From: Ruminococcus sp. | GTDB taxonomy: Bacteria > Bacillota > Clostridia > Oscillospirales > Ruminococcaceae | Assembly: GCA_031262495.1 (NCBI GenBank) | Contig: JAISHV010000044.1 | Span: forward strand, 1 to 47,119 | Direction: 5' to 3' | Length of the DNA: 47,119 nt | In this document: positions 1 through 8,141 of the stretch, in pieces | Numbering within the stretch: position 1 is the first letter of the stretch | Layout of the letters: each line of letters starts with the position of its first letter | The notes under the pieces: model-generated | The model's input: only the letters and a program-made list of their open reading frames with translations | Databases searched by the model: none | Told to the model about the DNA's origin: nothing | Position numbers and translations under genes: made by a program

Positions 1-200
1 GGGGTGTCGGGGGATAGGGAGAGAGGGGGCGGCGTCACGCCTGCCACTCTAAATAGCCGCCCCCTCTCTCCCTGTCCCCTGACAAAGTCATGCAAACGTG
101 ACATTCACGACATTCATATAACATTCATTCTGACATTCAAACGGACATTCACAGACATTCATCTGACATCGAAGCCGCGACATTCAAATTCTTACATCTA
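1..200 (-). repeat. Dispersed element A, copy 1 (hairpin plus GAATGTC array)
   Basis: Read on the minus strand this has the same layout as the copies at 27773 and 35578. A loose tandem array of GAATGTC units (about 90-190) is followed by a long hairpin whose arms lie at about 10-33 and 56-79. The arms pair over about 24 bp with a single G-U type mismatch and enclose a 22-nt loop. The loop, GAGTGGCAGGCGTGAC in its core, is shared with the other copies. An open frame of 65 codons runs through it but has no protein-like composition, so I call no gene. The element may continue left of the window. Confidence 0.8.
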
Positions 201-242
201 ACAGTTATGTTTATTAATAAATTGTAAATTTAATATTTCCTC

Positions 243-271
243 TTGCATTTAACCTTAAAATATGATATAAT
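243..271 (+). promoter_or_regulatory. Promoter of rpmB
   Basis: TTGCAT (243-248) and TATAAT (266-271) are separated by exactly 17 bp, with an upstream-extended TATGA next to the -10. Transcription would begin near 278, giving a leader of about 37 nt before the rpmB ATG. Confidence 0.75.
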
Positions 272-314
272 TTTAATGTTCTGATGAAAATAACTAATAT
301 CGGAGGTGTCGCAG

Positions 315-503
315 ATGGCAAAATGTCAAATATGTAACAAAGGCGTAACATTCGGAAACAACGTTTCCCACTCAATGCGTCATACAAGCCGTACTTGGAA
401 ACCGAACGTTAAACGCGTACGAGTTATTGTTGAGGGGACCCACAAGCATATGTATGTGTGCACCGCGTGCCTCCGCTCTAATAAAGTAGTCCGCGCAAGC
501 TGA
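315..503 (+). CDS. rpmB: 50S ribosomal protein L28
   Basis: A 62-residue basic protein beginning MAKCQICNKG, the standard L28 N-terminus, with the V-x-H-x-x-R/K-x-W-K-P-N core (SHSMRHTSRTWKPNVKRV) and a C-terminal VCTACLRSNKV segment. L28 binds 23S rRNA in the large subunit. Two CxxC pairs (CQIC near residues 4-7 and CTAC near 51-54) mark a zinc-binding C+ form of L28. A GTG nine bases upstream (306) is also in frame, but GGAGG at 302-306 lies 8 bases before the ATG at 315 and overlaps that GTG, so ATG 315 is the start. It is monocistronic: its own promoter lies upstream and a strong terminator directly follows. Confidence 0.97.
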   Translation: MAKCQICNKGVTFGNNVSHSMRHTSRTWKPNVKRVRVIVEGTHKHMYVCTACLRSNKVVRAS

Positions 504-520
504 CTTTTTCTACAAGGCGT

Positions 521-548
521 AAACGCCCCTTTTTGAGGGCGTTTTTTG
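521..548 (+). terminator. Rho-independent terminator of rpmB
   Basis: AAACGCCC (521-528) pairs perfectly with GGGCGTTT (537-544) around an 8-nt loop, followed by a T run. It separates rpmB from the trmL promoter. Confidence 0.9.
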
Positions 549-603
549 TTATTAATGTAAAATTTAATAGAATATTTTAATAGATTTAATTCTCAATTTT
601 AAC

Positions 604-632
604 TTGATTTTTTTATTAAAATATGATATAAT
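604..632 (+). promoter_or_regulatory. Promoter of trmL (and probably degV)
   Basis: TTGATT (604-609), a 17-bp spacer and TATAAT (627-632). The predicted RNA start near 639 rules out the in-frame TTG at 604 and makes the ATG at 640 almost leaderless, which helps fix the trmL start at 667. Confidence 0.75.
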
Positions 633-666
633 TAATTCCATGAAGTTTAACGACAGGAATTTCATT

Positions 667-1161
667 ATGCATAATTTAAATATTGTTCTGATAGAACCCC
701 AAATCCCTCAAAATACCGGGAATATCTCCCGCACTTGCGCTGTTACAGGGGCAAAACTACACCTGATTCGCCCGTTCGGTTTTGAAATTACCGATTCAAA
801 ACTTAAGCGCGCCGGGCTTGACTACTGGGATAAACTTGACATTACTTATTATGACGATATTGACGAATTTTTCAAAATCAATGCCGCTTTCACGTCTGAT
901 TTTTGGTATTTTTCGACTAAAGCCGGGTTTACATATTCGGATATTACATATAATAACAACTGTTGGCTGATTTTCGGGCGCGAAGACCGCGGCATACCCG
1001 AAACTGTGCTTTCGGAAAATTTGAGTGCCTGTGTTCGTATTCCGATGAGGGATAATTTGCGTTCGCTCAATCTCTCAAATTCAGTTGCGATAGGCGTATA
1101 TGAGGTTTTGCGTCAATGGAATTTCCCTGACTTTAACCGCACCGGTTCTTTGATTCAATGA
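667..1161 (+). CDS. trmL: tRNA (cytidine/uridine-34 2'-O)-methyltransferase, TrmL-type SPOUT enzyme
   Basis: Predicted to methylate the 2'-OH of the wobble nucleotide (position 34) of tRNA-Leu isoacceptors, using S-adenosylmethionine. The 164-residue length matches the minimal SPOUT family. The N-terminal motif IPQNTGNISRTCA (residues about 13-25), the LIFGREDRGIPE block (about 100-111) and the knot segment IPMRDNLRSLNLSNSVAI (about 125-142) are the three conserved blocks of TrmL. The start at 667 is preferred because AGGAA (655-659) sits 7 bases upstream and earlier in-frame starts overlap the promoter. degV follows after 59 bp and may be co-transcribed. Confidence 0.93.
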   Translation: MHNLNIVLIEPQIPQNTGNISRTCAVTGAKLHLIRPFGFEITDSKLKRAGLDYWDKLDITYYDDIDEFFKINAAFTSDFWYFSTKAGFTYSDITYNNNCWLIFGREDRGIPETVLSENLSACVRIPMRDNLRSLNLSNSVAIGVYEVLRQWNFPDFNRTGSLIQ

Positions 1162-1220
1162 ATGAAAAGCAGAGTATTTCGGTGAAATTTAATTTTTTTA
1201 ATGAGAATTTTTAGTATTTT

Positions 1221-2111
1221 ATGAGTTTATCGGCTTACAGAATTAAAATAATGACAGATTCGGGCAGTGACATTCCGCGTGAATATGAAAAAAAACATAA
1301 CATCCGTATACTGTGTTTTCCGATTTCAGTCGGTGAAAAGAGTTTCTACGACCGCGATATGAGCGATGATGAGTATTATAAACTTATTCAAGATTCACTA
1401 AAATCGGCAGATTTTCCGACTACGGCGCAGGTAATAAAGTATACTTTTTCTGAGGTTTTTAATGAATATTACGAACAAGGTTATACTGATTTAATTTACA
1501 CGGCGATTGCCAAAGACGGTTCGGGGACATATTTTAATGCCGTTTCGGCGCGTGAAGATTTTTATAATGAAAATCCTGAGGCATATGGTAAATATAATAT
1601 TCGCATAATCGACAGTATGAACTATACAGGTGTGTACGGCTGGCCTGTAATTCAGGCGGCTATCAGAGCAGAACAAGGCGAATCCCCGGACAAAATCGTA
1701 ACATATATTGAGGATTGGTGTAAACACGCCGAGGTGAATTTCGGCTGTTTTACGCTTGATTTTGTAAAGCGTTCGGGCAGAGTATCCACGGCGGCGGCGT
1801 TTGTGGGCGAAATGCTCGGTTTGCGCCCTGTTATTCGTATCAGGCACGCTGTTTCAACTACAACTGCAAAGGTGCGCGGCGACAAAGCCGTAATCCCGAA
1901 AGTTGTTGACATAACCTACGACAGAATTATCCCCCAAACCCCGTATGTTATTATCGCCGGCAGTGATAAAAACGCCGAAGCCGAAATGTATCGAGAAATC
2001 ACAAAAAAATTAGGTTACCCTCCTGAAATGACTTTCTACGTAGGGGCTGCTGTAGCCGCAAACGTAGGCTCATGTGTGATAGGGACAATTTTCAAAGCAA
2101 AACAGATGTAA
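1221..2111 (+). CDS. DegV family fatty-acid-binding protein
   Basis: DegV/FakB-like proteins bind a fatty acid between two alpha/beta domains and present it to a FakA-type kinase. The 296-residue length is typical. Visible family blocks are MTDSGSDIP (residues about 11-19), the TTAQ segment (about 73-76), the GSGTYFNA lipid-contact loop (about 100-107) and the FVKRSGRVSTAAAFVGEML block near 180-200, corresponding to the family's L-x-x-G-R-I signature. No fakA partner is in the window. An alternative start is the ATG at 1251. Just after the TAA stop a CAGANNN heptamer array begins (element B). Confidence 0.93.
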   Translation: MSLSAYRIKIMTDSGSDIPREYEKKHNIRILCFPISVGEKSFYDRDMSDDEYYKLIQDSLKSADFPTTAQVIKYTFSEVFNEYYEQGYTDLIYTAIAKDGSGTYFNAVSAREDFYNENPEAYGKYNIRIIDSMNYTGVYGWPVIQAAIRAEQGESPDKIVTYIEDWCKHAEVNFGCFTLDFVKRSGRVSTAAAFVGEMLGLRPVIRIRHAVSTTTAKVRGDKAVIPKVVDITYDRIIPQTPYVIIAGSDKNAEAEMYREITKKLGYPPEMTFYVGAAVAANVGSCVIGTIFKAKQM

Positions 2112-2185
2112 GAACACAGAGGTCAGAAGTCAGATATCAGAGGTCAGAACACAGAGTTCAGAAGTCAGATATCAGAGGTCAGATT
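2112..2185 (+). repeat. Heptamer array (element B) after the degV stop
   Basis: Ten consecutive 7-bp units of the form CAGANNN (CAGAGGT, CAGAAGT, CAGATAT, CAGAGGT, CAGAACA and so on) start five bases after the degV TAA and run directly into palindromic element C. The order stop-B-C recurs at the ABC exporter and mreB 3' ends. Confidence 0.85.
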
Positions 2186-2186
2186 T

Positions 2187-2260
2187 TGTAGGGGCGAACT
2201 TCGTTCGCCCGTTACCACAAAAAACGTCTGTACGCGACCGAACGCAGTTCGCCCCTACAG
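2187..2260 (+). repeat. Palindromic element C, long variant with terminal inverted repeats
   Basis: A 74-bp element bounded by 14-bp perfect inverted repeats: TGTAGGGGCGAACT at the left and its complement ending in CGCCCCTACA at the right. An internal TTCGTTCGCCC gives a second hairpin. No coding capacity. It resembles a miniature inverted-repeat element; other TGTAGGGG elements in the window are shorter. Confidence 0.75.
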
Positions 2261-2301
2261 GTTAAAAATCAAAGCACGAAAAAATATTGAATTAGAAAAT
2301 T

Positions 2302-2934
2302 ATGAGAATAAGAAGAAAACCATGGGCGCGTCCCGAACTTGAAGTATGTGATTATTATATACCCGACGGGCGGCAATTTTTCTCAAAATGGCGGGAAAAA
2401 CTGCAAAGCCCGATTTATATTGAACTCGGGTGCGGCAAAGGCGGATTTATTTCACAAGCAGCGAAATTACAGCCCGAAATAAGCTTTATCGCCGCCGATA
2501 TAAAAAGCGAAATGCTTGCCTTCACACGGCGCAAAGCCGTCGCAAGTTACGGCACAACACCCTCTAATCTTACTTTGTTAACCCTCAACATCGAGCATAT
2601 AAACGAAGTCTTCGACGAAAATGAGGTTGACCGCATCTACATAAATTTCCCGCCGCCGTGGCGCAGAGCCAAAGAATTCAAACACCGTCTCACCCATACA
2701 AATCAACTCGTTCAATACCGGAAAATCTTGGTACCGGGCGGTGAAATCCGCTTTAAAACCGATGATGATATCCTCTTTGAGGATTCGATTGAATATTTTA
2801 AACAGGCGGGTTTTGACATTACACGCATTGAGCGCGACCTTCACAACGCAGATTACCCCGAGAATATCATTACAGAACATGAAGCAATGTTTTCGGCAGA
2901 GGGCAAAAAAATAAAATTTCTGACGGCGGTTTAA
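2302..2934 (+). CDS. trmB: tRNA (guanine-N7)-methyltransferase, TrmB family
   Basis: Class I SAM-dependent enzyme expected to make m7G46 in tRNA. Its 210 residues match the family. ELGCGKGGF (residues about 41-49) is the SAM-binding glycine loop, followed by FIAADIKSEML (about 62-72). The later RIYINFPPPW (about 111-120), HRLTH (about 128-132) and FKTDDDILF (about 151-159) correspond to conserved blocks. In most TrmB proteins the middle block reads NFSDPW; here the aspartate position is proline (residue 118), while the surrounding W, R-L-T-H and K-T-D residues are kept. The frame is intact on both sides, so this is a substitution, not a frameshift. No clear promoter was found; elements B and C separate it from degV. 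Confidence 0.9.
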   Translation: MRIRRKPWARPELEVCDYYIPDGRQFFSKWREKLQSPIYIELGCGKGGFISQAAKLQPEISFIAADIKSEMLAFTRRKAVASYGTTPSNLTLLTLNIEHINEVFDENEVDRIYINFPPPWRRAKEFKHRLTHTNQLVQYRKILVPGGEIRFKTDDDILFEDSIEYFKQAGFDITRIERDLHNADYPENIITEHEAMFSAEGKKIKFLTAV

Positions 2935-2953
2935 CTAATTTACAAATAATCTA

Positions 2954-2982
2954 TTGTTTTCTTAATTTGAATGTAGTAAAAT
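2954..2982 (+). promoter_or_regulatory. Promoter of pyrG
   Basis: TTGTTT (2954-2959), a 17-bp spacer and TAAAAT (2977-2982), giving a leader of about 30 nt. The leader is too short for an obvious attenuator. Confidence 0.6.
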
Positions 2983-3000
2983 AAAAGAATAGTATTTTAA

Positions 3001-4623
<1,623 letters not shown>

Positions 4624-4633
4624 GCTGACGAAA

Positions 4634-4650
4634 CGTAAATGCAATTTACG
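4634..4650 (+). other. Intercistronic hairpin between pyrG and the fusion gene
   Basis: CGTAAAT (4634-4640) pairs perfectly with ATTTACG (4644-4650) around a 3-nt loop. There is no T run, so it is not a terminator. It may stabilise or process the bicistronic message. Confidence 0.4.
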
Positions 4651-4683
4651 CTGTATATGTAAAATTTAAAAAGGGGATAATCT

Positions 4684-6297
4684 ATGAATTCAAATATTAC
4701 AAATCTGTTGAAAAAACTCACTCTATCCGCTTTATGTTTGGCACTCGGTCTTATATTGCCGTTTTTGACAGGGCAGATACCGCAGATTGGCAATGCGCTG
4801 TCGCCTATGCATTTCCCGGTGTTTTTATGCGGACTGCTGTGCGGCTGGCAGTATGGGGGACTTGTCGGTGCGGTTTTACCGGTATTTCGATTTATGCTTT
4901 TCGGGATGCCGCCGCTTTACCCTACGGGGCTTACGATGACATTTGAGCTTGCGGCTTATGGGATTACGGCGGGTTTAGTTGCGGCTTTGCTTGCTAAGAA
5001 TTACTTAGGGCGCATTATCGCACTCGTTTCCGCTATGGTTACGGGGCGTTTGGTATGGGGTGCTGCCTCAATCTTTGTCTATAACGCACAGGACAAGCCG
5101 TTCGGCATGAGTGTTTTGATTACCCAAACGGTAACTAATGCCGTTCCCGGTATTGTGCTTCAAATATTGATTATTCCGCTTATTGCAGTTGCCGTAGACC
5201 GAAGCGGACTGCTCCGCGATACACAGTCAAACCCCATTGCCGGTGTAATACGTACGCAGTTAACGCTTTACCCGAAATCCTCTGCTGTAGATTTATTAAA
5301 AGTCCTCTATCAAAATGAATTCGGTCCGGGGCATTTAATAAGCGACCCTGAAAAATCGCTTAAACGTCTCCGCGAAGAATCCGAAAACAGCGGAAGTGAA
5401 CCGCAAAACCCCGTTGAGGAAATCGGCTCAAACCTTTCAAGGCTTCATTTGTCGGTTTTACATAACTCCGACCTTGATATTTTTACATTCGAGAAATTCT
5501 TTGAAATTTCGGCTTCACACCCCAGAGGTGAAACCGAAGGGTTTTTGAGAAAAGTTAATTTCTTGAAGAAACTGTTAAGAAATGAAAAAATTAAGATTTC
5601 ACCGAGTGAGATTGATGCGGCGGTTACTATGTGGAAAGCCGGCGGCGGCGGTTTATTCCGTCACTCCGAAGCGTTCCGAAACACCTATAAACCTGCTTAT
5701 CGTGTAGTTGAAAAACAGTATACCGATTTTCTTGAAATATTTCAGAAGATTGACGCGCTGAAAAAATCAAAAGAGCGAGTAGTCGTAGCGATAGACGGCA
5801 AGTGCGGCGCGGGTAAAACTACCTTAGCGGCCATCTTAAAGTCGGTTTACGACTGTGAAATTATCCCTCTCGACAATTTCTTCTTACAAGCTGAACAACG
5901 AACGGCGGAACGCTTAGCCGAACCCGGCGGGAACGTCGATTACGAACGTTTTACAGAAGAGGTTTTACGCCCGCTTCAAACAGGCGAACCCTTTGATTAT
6001 CGCACCTATGACTGTGAAACAGGCGATTTCGGCGGCAAAATAACGGTAAACCCGAGCAGGCTTACCGTCATTGAAGGCTCATACGCTTTGCGCCCCGATT
6101 TCAGAGATTTTTATGACCTTACGGTTTTTTTAAACGTAAAACCCGATGAACAGCTTCGCCGCATAAAGGCACGAAACCCCGACATCGCGGAACGTTTCAA
6201 AAACGAATGGATTCCGATGGAGGAACGCTATTTTGAATTTTTTGAAATAAAGAGTAAGGCAGATTCAGTGTTTTTTGATTTTTCAAATGAAAAATGA
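4684..6297 (+). CDS. ECF transporter S-component fused to uridine-kinase-like P-loop kinase
   Basis: The 537 residues show three parts. Residues 1 to about 175 are hydrophobic, with about six membrane segments and a charged-residue pattern like substrate-binding S-components of energy-coupling-factor importers (ALSPMHFPVFLCGLLCGWQ, GAVLPVFRFMLFGMPPLYP). Residues about 190-345 form a soluble alpha-helical region with LYQNEFGPGHLI, of unknown role. Residues about 365-537 are a P-loop kinase: GKCGAGKTT (372-380), DNFF (397-400), GNVDYERF and a C-terminal R-R-I-K-A-R lid-like helix, as in uridine kinase. AAGGGGA precedes the ATG. Neighbouring pyrG suggests a pyrimidine nucleoside substrate, but that is inference; a vitamin or other small molecule is equally possible. 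No ECF A/A'/T genes are in the window. The gene ends 5 bp from the convergent AGCS gene with no visible terminator. Confidence 0.8.
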   Translation: MNSNITNLLKKLTLSALCLALGLILPFLTGQIPQIGNALSPMHFPVFLCGLLCGWQYGGLVGAVLPVFRFMLFGMPPLYPTGLTMTFELAAYGITAGLVAALLAKNYLGRIIALVSAMVTGRLVWGAASIFVYNAQDKPFGMSVLITQTVTNAVPGIVLQILIIPLIAVAVDRSGLLRDTQSNPIAGVIRTQLTLYPKSSAVDLLKVLYQNEFGPGHLISDPEKSLKRLREESENSGSEPQNPVEEIGSNLSRLHLSVLHNSDLDIFTFEKFFEISASHPRGETEGFLRKVNFLKKLLRNEKIKISPSEIDAAVTMWKAGGGGLFRHSEAFRNTYKPAYRVVEKQYTDFLEIFQKIDALKKSKERVVVAIDGKCGAGKTTLAAILKSVYDCEIIPLDNFFLQAEQRTAERLAEPGGNVDYERFTEEVLRPLQTGEPFDYRTYDCETGDFGGKITVNPSRLTVIEGSYALRPDFRDFYDLTVFLNVKPDEQLRRIKARNPDIAERFKNEWIPMEERYFEFFEIKSKADSVFFDFSNEK

Positions 6298-6302
6298 CAT
6301 AT

Positions 6303-7586
6303 TTAGTGTTTTTTGACTTCTCGTGATAAAAAGAGAATCCCGAAAATATTTATAAGAAGCATCAGAGCATTAAAGATATCGGATATCCCCCATAGAAAGC
6401 TTGTGTTAATTACCGCGCCGACGGCAATCAGTATAATGTAGATTATTCTGAAAACCGTCGGGGCGGAATTTCTCTTTATGACGTATTTCAGACTTTTTTC
6501 GCCGTAATACGACCAGCCAATTAAAGTAGCGAAGGCGAATAAAATTGTACAGACGGCGACGAATTTTTCGGCGAATGAACCGAATACAGAGCCGAAAGCC
6601 GCAAAAACTATATTAACGCCGTCAGAATTTCCGCCGACTGTTAAGAGAATGACAAACGCCGTCAGTGAGCAGCATAAAATGGTATCAATAAAGACTTCTA
6701 AGATTGCCCATGAGCCCATGGTGTCGGGATCTTTACAGTCGGTTTCGGTGTGGACGAAGACGGAACTCCCCATACCGGCTTCGTTTGAAAAAATCCCGCG
6801 CCGCAAACCCGTTGTAACAGCCTGACGAATCATTAAACCGGATACCGCTCCTGTTACTGCATCTATCCCGAAAGCCCCTTTGCAAATTCCGGCGAAAACA
6901 GCGGGCAAGCCGTTTAAATTCATAAAAATCGCAATAAGACACCCGATAATATAAACGCCTGAAACAAACGGTATAATCCTTTCGGAAGCTTTCGCGATAC
7001 ACGCAGCACCGCCGAATAGTATAAGCCCTGCTCCCGCACTGATAATTAAGCCCGTGATGAAATGGGGTATACCGAATGTATCGGCTGAAAGGGCAATGGC
7101 GTTGCTTTGGACTGTGTTACCCATACTGAGGGAGACAAAGATTGCCGAAACGGCGAATAACACAGACAAAGGTTTGGATTTCAGACCGTTTTCGAGGTAG
7201 AGCATTGCCCCGGCGGTTTTGCTCCCGGTACGTTTTTTATAGAGAACACCGAGGTAATTTTCAGCGTAAGCTATCGCCATTGAAAAAATGGCAGATACCC
7301 ACATCCAGAAGATACTGCCGGCACCGCCTATTGTTATCGCCGCCGCTACGCCGATTATATTGCCTGTCCCCATACTTGCGGCGAGGGCGGTTGAAAGAGC
7401 CTGAAACCGTGTGAGAGTGCCTGTATTCTCAGACTTTTCGGATTTTAAAAGCAAAGTCTTCTTGAGGATGTTAACTATATTTAATTGCTTAAAGCCGATT
7501 TTAACGCTGAAAAAAATGCCTGTCCCGAAAATCAGCAGTATTGTACCTACGCCCCAGAGAATTGAGTTAATTTTTTCAATTATCAT
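6303..7586 (-). CDS. Sodium:alanine/glycine symporter (AGCS family)
   Basis: Imports alanine or glycine with Na+ (or H+). The 427-residue, highly hydrophobic protein has the family's N-terminal helix WGVGTILLIFGTGIFFSVKIG and the ALAASMGTGNIIGVAAAI block (residues about 68-85), the central substrate/ion-binding segment of AGCS proteins. It also has the FSNEAGMGSSVFVHT block (about 267-281). The start codon is only 20 bp from the divergent ATG at 7607, so any promoter must lie inside the neighbouring gene. No ribosome site is obvious. Its 3' end nearly abuts the convergent fusion gene. Confidence 0.93.
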   Translation of the reverse strand: MIIEKINSILWGVGTILLIFGTGIFFSVKIGFKQLNIVNILKKTLLLKSEKSENTGTLTRFQALSTALAASMGTGNIIGVAAAITIGGAGSIFWMWVSAIFSMAIAYAENYLGVLYKKRTGSKTAGAMLYLENGLKSKPLSVLFAVSAIFVSLSMGNTVQSNAIALSADTFGIPHFITGLIISAGAGLILFGGAACIAKASERIIPFVSGVYIIGCLIAIFMNLNGLPAVFAGICKGAFGIDAVTGAVSGLMIRQAVTTGLRRGIFSNEAGMGSSVFVHTETDCKDPDTMGSWAILEVFIDTILCCSLTAFVILLTVGGNSDGVNIVFAAFGSVFGSFAEKFVAVCTILFAFATLIGWSYYGEKSLKYVIKRNSAPTVFRIIYIILIAVGAVINTSFLWGISDIFNALMLLINIFGILFLSREVKKH

Positions 7587-7591
7587 ATAAC
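7562..7591 (+). promoter_or_regulatory. Candidate promoter of the first PH-domain gene, inside the AGCS start region
   Basis: TTGAGT (7562-7567) and TATAAC (7586-7591) with an 18-bp spacer lie within the first codons of the divergent AGCS gene. It is the only reasonable sigma-A match near 7607, but weaker than the other promoters in the window. Confidence 0.35.
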
Positions 7592-7606
7592 TTACGGAAA
7601 TTTTTT

Positions 7607-8074
7607 ATGTATACATTTAAAACGGATTATGTCTGCGTAAACAGACTGCGGCTTATTTTATTCGCGGTGCTTGTTATTATCCTTATCGGGATTTATCTGC
7701 TTTTTGTGTGGCTTCATAAAACCTATCCCGAATATTTCAGGATTGATATAACGACTGTCCCTGAACTTATCACCGAGATTTTTATATTTTTCTTATTATC
7801 AGCCTATGTTATATTCGCGGGAATTATTCTTCCGAAGTGGTTTAAGGCGGCGCGTTTTACTGTAAATGGGGACTCTGTTATAACCGATACAGGGCTTATA
7901 TATCATTCAGTCAGGACGATGAAACTGACTGCCGTACAGTACACAACGGCAGTGTTTTTACCCGGTTTTTGTTTTTTAATCATAAGCGGCACAGGCGGGC
8001 GAATGATGATTCCGTTTTTGTCGAAAAAGGACTTGCGGGTTATATCGGAAGTGATTGAAGCGTTAATTATTTAA
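7607..8074 (+). CDS. Bacterial PH-domain membrane protein, YdbS-like
   Basis: A 155-residue protein with two hydrophobic helices (residues about 12-36 and 50-76) followed by a single soluble module, KAARFTVNGDSVITDTGL...RTMKLTAVQYTTAV. That module matches the beta-rich bPH2 (formerly DUF304) pattern of YdbS/YdbT-type proteins. GGAA lies 9 bases before the ATG. The next gene, 67 bp downstream, encodes a larger protein of the same family, so the two probably form a membrane complex as small/large bPH2 pairs do elsewhere. Function is not established. Confidence 0.75.
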   Translation: MYTFKTDYVCVNRLRLILFAVLVIILIGIYLLFVWLHKTYPEYFRIDITTVPELITEIFIFFLLSAYVIFAGIILPKWFKAARFTVNGDSVITDTGLIYHSVRTMKLTAVQYTTAVFLPGFCFLIISGTGGRMMIPFLSKKDLRVISEVIEALII

Positions 8075-8141
8075 TATTTCTCGTATCAGAAAAAATCTTT
8101 TTGATAAGCCTATCAAATTTAAATAAGGCTAATACTAAAAT

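Noticed and set aside
4-201. Short open frame as a gene
   Set aside because: It runs through hairpin and repeat sequence of element A, has no ribosome site and encodes repeat-like peptide.
1491-1912. Antisense open frames over degV, and similar ones over pyrG, clpC and ftsH
   Set aside because: They are shadows of strongly supported genes with clear family motifs on the other strand.
2112-2185. Heptamer arrays as CRISPR arrays
   Set aside because: Units are 7 bp with no spacers of constant length, and no cas genes lie in the window.
2644-2667. Frameshift in trmB explaining NFPPPW
   Set aside because: The frame before and after the site matches TrmB motifs, so there is no shift; it is a substitution.
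4624-4683. Riboswitch in front of the ECF-type fusion gene
   Set aside because: The gap after pyrG is only 60 bp with one 7-bp hairpin, too short for known riboswitch classes.
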